This document shows positions 1 to 4,180 of a DNA stretch of 6,653 bases, piece by piece (position 1 is the stretch's first letter; the number at the start of each line of letters is the position of its first letter). The stretch covers positions 1 through 6,653 of the forward strand of contig CAJOGB010000113.1 of assembly GCA_905233835.1 (NCBI GenBank), in the 5' to 3' direction. This DNA is from an uncultured Lachnospiraceae bacterium. Lineage in GTDB: Bacteria > Bacillota > Clostridia > Lachnospirales > Lachnospiraceae. The position numbers and the translations under genes are program-made. Under the pieces are notes generated by a model. The model saw only the letters and a program-made list of their open reading frames with translations, had not been told where the DNA came from and did no database searches.

Positions 1-547
1 CCACCATATGCCAATAGTCTTCATCCTGCGTCGGATGTTCGGCCAAGGCTCCTGCCGCCTGCATAAAAAGTTCAGCTCGTTTCCGGCGATCTTCCTCCTT
101 TTTCTCATCTTTATACAAATAATCCAAAACGAAGATATCAACACCGGCCGCATACGGAAATCCCGCATAGGTATTCATATGTTTTTCATCAAAGGAAATT
201 GCCTCTGTATTTACCACACGGGAATAAGCATTGTCCCACTCCTCGGTACGTCTCCAGTTTAATACGGAATAGTTTTCCGGTAGTTCATCCGCATGTTCCA
301 AGAATCTTTCGTAATCCTCCCGCAGCATTCCGATATCGCTATCATCATCCCAGGGTATAAATCCCCCATGACGGACCGCACCAATTAATGTGCCGGAATC
401 CGCAAAATATTTGATATTGTATTTTTCACAAAGTGCATCAATATCGGAAAGCACCTGAAGCTGTGCTGCCCAGCAACGCTTCATCATGCTTGGGATAAAA
501 AAGCCCTCGCGCACTTCATCTTCAAAATAATTCTCAGGAAAAACCAT
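1..547 (-). CDS. LicD-family phospho-substituent transferase, N-terminal part (runs off left edge)
   Basis: Reading the minus strand from the ATG at 547-545 gives 182 uninterrupted codons to the window edge, so the C-terminus is missing. Residues 50-74 carry the LicD signature: DSGTLIGAVRH, then GGFIPW, then an Asp cluster DDDSDIGM. LicD proteins have a nucleotidyltransferase fold and transfer phosphocholine or related phospho-groups from a CDP-activated donor to surface glycans (teichoic acid, capsule, LPS). The acidic cluster would bind metal. The more usual form is DDDIDIGM, so the Ser at residue 70 is a variation next to the metal ligands; the aspartates remain. Upstream lie the purine runs AAGGGG and ATAGGG as weak ribosome binding candidates. 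No clear promoter of its own fits in the 50 bp after the rplL terminator, so expression may come from read-through or from a weak extended -10 (TGCTAAAAT, minus, 637-645). The family call is strong; the true substrate is unknown. Confidence 0.5.
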   Translation of the reverse strand, partial: MVFPENYFEDEVREGFFIPSMMKRCWAAQLQVLSDIDALCEKYNIKYFADSGTLIGAVRHGGFIPWDDDSDIGMLREDYERFLEHADELPENYSVLNWRRTEEWDNAYSRVVNTEAISFDEKHMNTYAGFPYAAGVDIFVLDYLYKDEKKEEDRRKRAELFMQAAGALAEHPTQDEDYWHMV

Positions 548-567
548 TGAAACCCTATCCCCTTAAA

Positions 568-584
568 GCAGGATGACCTCCTGC
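568..584. other. Short hairpin upstream of licD
   Basis: A perfect 6-bp inverted repeat (GCAGGA/TCCTGC) with a 5-nt loop. Read on plus it is followed by GTTTTT (585-590) and could be a weak terminator, but no plus-strand gene leads into it. Read on minus it sits in the licD leader and contains AGGAGG. That site is 27 nt from the ATG, too far to act as its ribosome binding site. Role uncertain. Confidence 0.5.
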
Positions 585-596
585 GTTTTTAAACAT

Positions 597-633
597 AAAA
601 AAATCCCGCAGAGTACATTACGTACCCTACGGG
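597..633 (-). terminator. Intrinsic terminator of the rplJ-rplL operon
   Basis: On the minus strand a 12-bp stem (633-622 pairing with 616-605, two G-U pairs, otherwise perfect) closes a 5-nt loop and is followed by A and seven T (603-597). It lies 38 nt past the rplL stop, the expected place for a Rho-independent terminator. It separates rplL from licD. Confidence 0.5.
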
Positions 634-670
634 AAAATTTTAGCATATTTGCTTTAAAATCGGAACTAAA

Positions 671-1048
671 TTACTTTAAAGTAACCTTAGCGCCTTCAGC
701 TTCTAACTTAGTCTTGATATCTTCAGCAGTTGCCTTATCAGCAGCTTCCTTTAATACCTTCGGAGCGTTATCTACTAAATCCTTAGCTTCTTTTAAGCCA
801 AGACCTGTAGCTTCACGAACAACCTTGATAACCTTAACCTTGTTAGGACCTACTTCTGTAAGTTCTACGTCAAACTCATCTTTCTCTTCAGCTGCGCCAG
901 CGCCGTCACCAGCTGCTGCTGCAACTACAACGCCTGCTGCTGCAGAAACGCCGAATTCTTCTTCACATGCCTTTACAAGGTCATTTAACTCTAATACACT
1001 AAGCTCTTTGATAGCTGCGATAAAATCTTCTGTGCTCATCTTTGCCAT
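671..1048 (-). CDS. rplL: 50S ribosomal protein L7/L12
   Basis: A 125-residue L7/L12, the mobile stalk protein that recruits translation GTPases (EF-Tu, EF-G, IF2, RF3) to the 50S. The N-terminal dimerisation and L10-binding helices are in about residues 1-35. An Ala/Gly-rich flexible hinge follows (about 36-55), then the globular C-terminal domain with ELTEVGPNKVKVIKVVRE and GLGLKEAKDLVD. The C-terminus EGAKVTLK is typical. The start is set at the ATG at 1048 (MAKMSTEDF) because GGAGG lies 8 nt upstream; the in-frame ATG at 1063 is part of that ribosome binding site. The gene follows rplJ by 30 bp and is closed by a strong terminator. No rpoB follows, which is unusual. Confidence 0.5.
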   Translation of the reverse strand: MAKMSTEDFIAAIKELSVLELNDLVKACEEEFGVSAAAGVVVAAAAGDGAGAAEEKDEFDVELTEVGPNKVKVIKVVREATGLGLKEAKDLVDNAPKVLKEAADKATAEDIKTKLEAEGAKVTLK

Positions 1049-1056
1049 GATAATAT

Positions 1057-1061
1057 CCTCC
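1057..1061 (-). promoter_or_regulatory. Ribosome binding site deciding the rplL start
   Basis: GGAGG on the minus strand, 8 nt before the ATG at 1048. The upstream in-frame ATG (1063-1061) overlaps this site, so it cannot be the start served by it. Confidence 0.5.
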
Positions 1062-1078
1062 ATTTAAAATTTTAATAA

Positions 1079-1705
1079 TTATTCTTCTGTTGTTTCTTCA
1101 GCAGGTGCTTCTGCCTCTGCTGCTTCCTCTGCAGGAGCTTCCTCAGCTGCCGGTGCTTCTTCTGCTGCTTCTTCAGCTGCAGGAGCTTCCTCTACAGGCG
1201 CCTCTTCCTTTGCAGGAACTTCTCCGCCCTGTTCTGCGATCTGATTCAAGACGCGAGCAAGGTTGGTAATAGGTGACTGTAAGCTTCCAAGTAATTTTGA
1301 AAGAAGCTCTTCTCTTGAAGGAACGTTAGCGATTGCCTGCATTCCCTGAGCGTCATAAAGGGTTCCCTCTACGACACCTGCTTTGATTTCAAGCTTTGGA
1401 GCGTTCTTAGCGAACTTTGCAAGAATACGAGCTGCTGCAGTAGCATCTTCTTTAGAAATTGCAATAGCGCTAGGTCCTTCCAATACATCTTTTAACTGCT
1501 CAAAATCTGTGTCTTTGAAAGCGAAGTTCATCATTGTGTTCTTGTATACCTTGTATACGACACCGGCTTCACGTAACTGCTTACGTAATTCAGTATCTTC
1601 TGCAACGGTAAGACCACGATAATCAACAACAACTACAGAAGCAGCGTCTTTGATGTTTTCAGAAATCTCAGCGATGACTGGCTGTTTTAATTCAACTTTT
1701 GCCAT
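1079..1705 (-). CDS. rplJ: 50S ribosomal protein L10 with long acidic C-terminal tail
   Basis: L10 anchors L7/L12 dimers to the 23S rRNA stalk base next to L11 and represses its own operon by binding the mRNA leader. The core (about residues 1-164) is standard: VVVDYRGLTV, LRKQLREAGV, YKVYKNTM, EGPSAIA, and the C-terminal helix ELLSKLLGSLQSPITNLARVLNQIAEQ that binds L7/L12. At 208 aa it is about 40 residues longer than usual. Residues 165-208 are almost only Ala, Glu and Pro (EEAPAAEEA-type units) with no predicted fold. Start: ATG at 1705 with AGGAGG upstream. It has its own promoter and an attenuator leader, and is followed by rplL after 30 bp. The tail is encoded in the same frame with no sign of a frameshift. 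Confidence 0.5.
   Translation of the reverse strand: MAKVELKQPVIAEISENIKDAASVVVVDYRGLTVAEDTELRKQLREAGVVYKVYKNTMMNFAFKDTDFEQLKDVLEGPSAIAISKEDATAAARILAKFAKNAPKLEIKAGVVEGTLYDAQGMQAIANVPSREELLSKLLGSLQSPITNLARVLNQIAEQGGEVPAKEEAPVEEAPAAEEAAEEAPAAEEAPAEEAAEAEAPAEETTEE
1082..1213 (-). repeat. Low-complexity Ala/Glu/Pro-coding stretch in rplJ
   Basis: The last 44 codons of rplJ encode imperfect repeats of the EEAPAAEEA type. The codons are mixed (GCT/GCA/GCC, GAA/GAG), so the repeat is at protein level and is not a pure microsatellite. Confidence 0.5.
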
Positions 1706-1749
1706 TTTTTTACCTCCTATTAAATTTTCGTTGCTTTGACAGGAGATTT

Positions 1750-1783
1750 AAAAGAAAAATCTCCCTGCCTAAAGACAGGGAGA
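1750..1783 (-). terminator. Attenuator terminator in the rplJ leader
   Basis: On minus, a 10-bp stem (1783-1774 with 1769-1760, one G-U) closes a TTTA loop and is followed by TTTTTCTTTT. It lies upstream of rplJ, downstream of the leader promoter. It fits an attenuator through which L10 (with L7/L12) limits rplJ-rplL transcription. Confidence 0.5.
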
Positions 1784-1907
1784 CATAAAAATTCTTAAAA
1801 ATTCATCTCATCCTCGGCAGGTAGATCTACGTTACGGCGAAAAAGTAAAACTCATACGCCACCTGCTGTCTTCGGCAACATTATATACTGTGACTGTTTG
1901 CACAGCC
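1750..1907 (-). promoter_or_regulatory. L10 leader RNA (autoregulatory leader of rplJ-rplL)
   Basis: This is a structured leader between the promoter and rplJ, recognisable as the ribosomal L10 leader family. Starting near 1907 on minus there is a small hairpin CTGT/ACAG (1905-1894). The conserved segment GCCGAAGACAGCAGGT follows (1876-1861). Its GCAGGT (1866-1861) pairs with ACCTGC (1822-1817) in the conserved partner ACCTGCCGAGG, enclosing a GGCG/CGCC stem. The leader ends in the attenuator at 1783-1750. In the known family, L10 binding to this RNA represses the operon. Confidence 0.5.
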
Positions 1908-1912
1908 CTAGT

Positions 1913-1941
1913 AATATAGCATGATTTATAAATGATGTCAA
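1913..1941 (-). promoter_or_regulatory. Sigma-A-type promoter of rplJ-rplL
   Basis: Minus strand TTGACA (1941-1936), a 17-bp spacer, TATATT (1918-1913): a perfect -35, ideal spacing and a good -10. Transcription should start at the G run near 1908-1906, at the head of the L10 leader. The -35 lies 8 bp after the rplA stop, with no terminator between, so rplJ-rplL can be fed by both this promoter and read-through from rplA. Confidence 0.5.
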
Positions 1942-1948
1942 CTAAAGA

Positions 1949-2650
1949 TTATTCAGCTGAAGCAACTGAAGCAACCTTTACCTTAACACCAGGGCCCATT
2001 GTAGGCGCAAGTGTAATGCTCTTTAAATACTGACCTTTTAAAGCACTTGGCTTAGCCTTCAATACAGCACCAATAAGCGACTGGAAGTTGTCGTTCAAAT
2101 CAGCTTCTGAGAAAGAAGCCTTTCCAATTGGGCAATGAATAATATTTGCTTTATCCAATCTGTATTCAATCTTACCGGCTTTAATGTCGTTAACAGCCTT
2201 AGTAACATCCATAGTTACTGTACCAGCCTTCGGGTTTGGCATTAAGCCCTTAGGTCCAAGTACACGTCCAAGACGACCAACAACACCCATCATGTCCGGA
2301 GTAGCTACAACTACGTCAAAGTCGAACCATCCGTCGTTCTGGATCTTCGGAATTAATTCCTCACCACCAACGAAATCAGCACCTGCTGCAGTAGCCTCAT
2401 CAGCCTTAGCACCCTTAGCGAATACTAAAACGCGAACAGACTTACCTGTTCCGTGAGGAAGTACAACTGCACCACGAATCTGCTGATCAGCATGACGACC
2501 ATCACATCCGGTACGAATATGAACTTCGATTGTTTCATCAAATTTAGCAGTAGCATTCTTCTTTACCTGAGCGATTGCTGCTGCAGAATCAAATTGTTCA
2601 GATTTATCATAGGTAGCAACTGCTGCCTGATATTTCTTTCCTCTTTTCAT
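1949..2650 (-). CDS. rplA: 50S ribosomal protein L1
   Basis: L1 forms the mobile L1 stalk that guides deacylated tRNA out of the E site. The 233-aa length is normal. Clear family segments are MKRGKKYQAA at the N-terminus, LPHGTGKSVRVLVFAKG in the middle, the signature VGRLGRVLGPKGLMPNPK, then HCPIGKASF, and the C-terminal KAKPSALKGQYLKSITL and STMGPGV-like TMGPGVKV. The start ATG at 2650 has AGGAGG 9 nt upstream. It lies 52 bp after rplK in the same operon and just before the rplJ promoter. In other bacteria L1 represses its own operon through an rRNA-mimic in the mRNA; I could not identify such a site here. Confidence 0.5.
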   Translation of the reverse strand: MKRGKKYQAAVATYDKSEQFDSAAAIAQVKKNATAKFDETIEVHIRTGCDGRHADQQIRGAVVLPHGTGKSVRVLVFAKGAKADEATAAGADFVGGEELIPKIQNDGWFDFDVVVATPDMMGVVGRLGRVLGPKGLMPNPKAGTVTMDVTKAVNDIKAGKIEYRLDKANIIHCPIGKASFSEADLNDNFQSLIGAVLKAKPSALKGQYLKSITLAPTMGPGVKVKVASVASAE

Positions 2651-2702
2651 TAGAAATTCCTCCTGTGGTTTTATCGGAGAGGTGTCCTCCCACTAAAAAT
2701 AG

Positions 2703-3113
2703 TTAATCTACTACTTCAACACCCATAGAACGAGCGGTTCCTGCGATCATGGAAACTGCTGCATCTAAGGAAGCTGCATTTAAATCTTTCATCTTAATGT
2801 TAGCGATTTCTTCTAACTGTGCACGAGTGATCTTTGCAACTTTGTTCTTGTTTGGCTCGCCTGAAGCCTTCTGGATCTTACAAGCTTTCTTGATAAGAAC
2901 CGGAGCCGGTGGAGTCTTTGTGATGAAGCTGAAGCTTCTGTCCGCGTATACAGTAATAACAGTAGGCACGATGGTATCGCCCATGTCAGCTGTCTTCGCA
3001 TTGAACTGCTTGGTAAACTCTACAATGTTTAAAGCAGGACCAACTGGTGGTGCCGGTGTAGCCTTTCCAGCAGCAATTTGTAATTTAATATATCCTTCGA
3101 TTTTCTTTGCCAT
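2703..3113 (-). CDS. rplK: 50S ribosomal protein L11, lacking the conserved GQxGV pentapeptide
   Basis: L11 sits at the stalk base with L10, contacts EF-G and other factors, is needed for RelA activation, and forms the thiopeptide pocket with 23S rRNA. Most of the protein is standard: KIEGYIKLQIAAGKATPAP, VITVYADRSFSFITKTPPA, GEPNKNKVAKI, and the C-terminal GTARSMGVEV. The length is 136 aa against about 141 for the family, and the difference is at one place. After PPVGPAL (residues 22-28) the sequence goes directly to NIVEF, where nearly all bacterial L11 proteins have GQxGV before N(I/M). The thiopeptide-contact prolines (residues 22, 23, 26) remain. The gap is exactly 15 nt and in frame, so it is not a simple indel error. 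Start: ATG at 3113 with AGGAGG upstream. Confidence 0.5.
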   Translation of the reverse strand: MAKKIEGYIKLQIAAGKATPAPPVGPALNIVEFTKQFNAKTADMGDTIVPTVITVYADRSFSFITKTPPAPVLIKKACKIQKASGEPNKNKVAKITRAQLEEIANIKMKDLNAASLDAAVSMIAGTARSMGVEVVD

Positions 3114-3130
3114 TGGAATCTTCCTCCTAT

Positions 3131-3652
3131 TTAGATTTTCTTAACTTCTGCGAAACTTACTTCTACCGGTGTTTCGCGACCGAACAACTCGACACTGATG
3201 GTAACTGTCTTCTTGCTTACGTTCATAGACTGAATTACACCAACGTAATCCTTCCATGCACCTGCAAGAACAGAAACGGTGTCACCAACTTCAAAGTCGA
3301 CTTCGATGTTAGACACATCGGTCATAATTCCCATATCTCTTACTTCAAGGTCTGTCAAAGGCACCGGCTTGGATCCCGGTCCAACGAAACCTGTAACACC
3401 ACGGGTGTTTCGAACCACATACCAGGTGTCATCGTTTAAGATCATGTTGATTAAAACATATCCCGGAAGCATCTTCTTGGATACTGACTTAGATACACCG
3501 TTTTTAATCTCGGTAGTATCCTGCATCGGTACACGAACCTCAAGGATCTGATCATCTAAATGACGGTTGGTAACGGTCTTTTCAATATTCGCTTTTACTT
3601 TGTTCTCATAACCGGAATAAGTATGAGCAACATACCACTTCGCCTCTGCCAT
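3131..3652 (-). CDS. nusG: Transcription elongation/antitermination factor NusG
   Basis: NusG binds the RNA polymerase clamp and modulates pausing, Rho termination and transcription-translation coupling. The 173-aa protein has the NGN domain (about residues 4-110; KWYVAHTYSGYENKVKANIE, KMLPGYVLINM, TRGVTGFVGPG) and a C-terminal KOW domain (about 119-173; VGDTVSVLAGAWKDYVG, ending FGRETPVEVSFAEV). The KOW core reads AWKDYVG rather than the commoner xFKGFEG, a mild variation. Start: ATG at 3652 with AGGAGG 8 nt upstream. It follows secE by 12 bp and precedes rplK by 17 bp, the classic secE-nusG-rplK order. Confidence 0.5.
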   Translation of the reverse strand: MAEAKWYVAHTYSGYENKVKANIEKTVTNRHLDDQILEVRVPMQDTTEIKNGVSKSVSKKMLPGYVLINMILNDDTWYVVRNTRGVTGFVGPGSKPVPLTDLEVRDMGIMTDVSNIEVDFEVGDTVSVLAGAWKDYVGVIQSMNVSKKTVTISVELFGRETPVEVSFAEVKKI

Positions 3653-3664
3653 TTACGGGCCCTC

Positions 3665-3868
3665 CTATAAGCTTGTCAGGAAATTTACGCCGTACTGAAT
3701 TAACATATCAAAAAATACGATAATCAGTGCGACCACAATTGACACCAGAATTACAGCTACAGACTGACGATAAATCGTCGTTCCGTCCGGCCATACGATC
3801 TTGCCGAACTCAGCCTTTAAGCCATTCCAGCGGTCAGAAAGAGTAAGCTTGTCTTTTTTTTCTGCCAT
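3665..3868 (-). CDS. secE: Preprotein translocase subunit SecE
   Basis: SecE clamps the two halves of the SecY channel in the membrane. This 67-aa form has the single membrane segment usual in Gram-positives (about residues 36-57; SVAVILVSIVVALIIVFFD), preceded by an amphipathic region with the conserved EFGKIVWPDGTT. Start: ATG at 3868 with AGAGGTG upstream. It begins 12 bp after rpmG; in some clostridia a tRNA-Trp lies here, but there is no room for one. Confidence 0.5.
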   Translation of the reverse strand: MAEKKDKLTLSDRWNGLKAEFGKIVWPDGTTIYRQSVAVILVSIVVALIIVFFDMLIQYGVNFLTSL

Positions 3869-3880
3869 GATGTCACCTCT

Positions 3881-4030
3881 TTACTTTGTTTCCTTGTGTA
3901 AAGTGTGTTTCTTGCAGAAACGACAATACTTCTTCGTTTCCATGCGGTCAGGATGCGTCTTTTTGTCTTTGGTCAGATTGTAGTTTCTCTGCTGGCACTC
4001 TGTGCAAGCTAAAGTAATCTTTGTACGCAC
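3881..4030 (-). CDS. rpmG: 50S ribosomal protein L33 (zinc-ribbon type, GTG start)
   Basis: L33 is a small 50S protein near the E site. From the GTG at 4030 it is 49 aa, the usual length, reading MRTKITLACTEC. Two CxxC pairs (C9/C12 and C36/C39) make this the zinc-binding (C+) form; the end HTLHKETK is typical. The GTG start is chosen because GAGGTGG lies 5 nt upstream and because L33 normally begins with (M)R-T/V-K. The frame stays open upstream to an ATG at 4102, which would add a 24-aa phenylalanine- and lysine-containing extension unlike any L33, without a ribosome binding site. First gene of the cluster, about 75 nt after the predicted transcription start. Confidence 0.5.
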   Translation of the reverse strand: MRTKITLACTECQQRNYNLTKDKKTHPDRMETKKYCRFCKKHTLHKETK

Positions 4031-4035
4031 AACTT

Positions 4036-4042
4036 CCACCTC
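4036..4042 (-). promoter_or_regulatory. Ribosome binding site deciding the rpmG GTG start
   Basis: GAGGTGG on the minus strand, 5 nt before the GTG at 4030-4028. It places the start at GTG rather than at the in-frame ATG 72 nt upstream, which has no such site. Confidence 0.5.
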
Positions 4043-4075
4043 ATCTTTCTTAAGTTTAGTGTCGGTCTTTCTTGC

Positions 4076-4135
4076 AAAAAAAAAAGACCTAAAATCTTCC
4101 ATCGCCCGAATACTATACCATGGAAGACTAGGTCT
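4076..4135 (-). terminator. Terminator-like hairpin enclosing the rpmG promoter
   Basis: On minus, AGACCTAGTCTTCCAT (4135-4120) pairs with ATGGAAGATTTTAGGTCT (4102-4085): 8 plus 7 base pairs with a 1x3 internal loop. The loop is 17 nt, and nine further T follow the stem (4084-4076). Only RNA entering from upstream contains both arms; RNA started at the rpmG promoter has only the right arm. At this copy no minus-strand gene lies directly upstream, since GT1 is divergent. Confidence 0.5.
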
Positions 4136-4140
4136 GTCAA
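4112..4140 (-). promoter_or_regulatory. Sigma-A-type promoter of rpmG-secE-nusG-rplK-rplA
   Basis: Minus strand TTGACA (4140-4135), a 17-bp spacer, TATAGT (4117-4112), with an extended -10 TGG in front. This is close to consensus in every part and fits a ribosomal protein operon. The predicted start is near 4105, giving a leader of about 75 nt to the GTG. The spacer is at the same time the left arm of the terminator-like hairpin. Confidence 0.5.
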
Positions 4141-4164
4141 ACGGTTTTTAAAACACTTATAAAA

Positions 4165-4173
4165 TGGTATACT
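4165..4173 (+). promoter_or_regulatory. Extended -10 promoter of the glycosyltransferase pair, likely leaderless
   Basis: TGGTATACT is an extended -10 (TG, n, TATACT at 4168-4173). The -35 position (about 4145-4150, TTTTTA) is poor, as is common when an extended -10 is present. Only 7 nt separate the -10 from the GT1 ATG, so transcription would start at or next to the A of ATG. No Shine-Dalgarno sequence is visible in front of GT1, which agrees with a leaderless mRNA. Confidence 0.5.
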
Positions 4174-4180
4174 TTTATAC

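Larger units (their letters stand above)
4055..4142 (-). repeat. 88-bp perfect inverted repeat, left copy (rpmG promoter and leader)
   Basis: The minus strand from 4142 to 4055 is identical, base for base including a ten-T run, to the plus strand from 6566 to 6653. Identity stops at 4143/6565 (C against T on the aligned strand). On the other side the match reaches the window edge and may continue. It covers the whole rpmG promoter, the hairpin and about half of the 5' leader, but not the rpmG coding start. Confidence 0.5.

Noticed and set aside
8..262. 84-aa plus-strand frame at the left edge
   Set aside because: It is antisense to the licD coding frame, which has a strong family signature.
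637..645. Extended -10 (TGCTAAAAT, minus) as promoter for licD
   Set aside because: The -35 (TTCCGA at 17 bp) is weak and the start would fall inside the left arm of the rplL terminator, so much of the RNA would still form the hairpin. Kept only as a possibility in the licD entry.
671..1063. 130-aa version of L7/L12 starting at 1063
   Set aside because: That ATG lies within the ATGGAGG that serves as ribosome binding site for the ATG at 1048.
573..1067. Plus-strand open frames opposite the ribosomal genes (also 1383-1622, 2184-2456, 2453-2653, 2749-3144, 3107-3439, 3279-3551)
   Set aside because: They lie antisense to clearly identified genes, have biased shadow composition, and match no family I recognise.
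1736..1741. Plus-strand TTGACA in the rplJ leader
   Set aside because: No -10 at a suitable distance on plus and no plus-strand gene follows; chance occurrence in the leader.
3869..3880. tRNA-Trp between rpmG and secE, as in some clostridia
   Set aside because: Only 12 bp separate the two genes.
3881..4102. 73-aa version of L33 starting at the ATG at 4102
   Set aside because: The extra 24 residues resemble no L33, cover the hairpin arm and ten-T run, and have no ribosome binding site. The GTG at 4030 has one and gives the normal 49-aa length.
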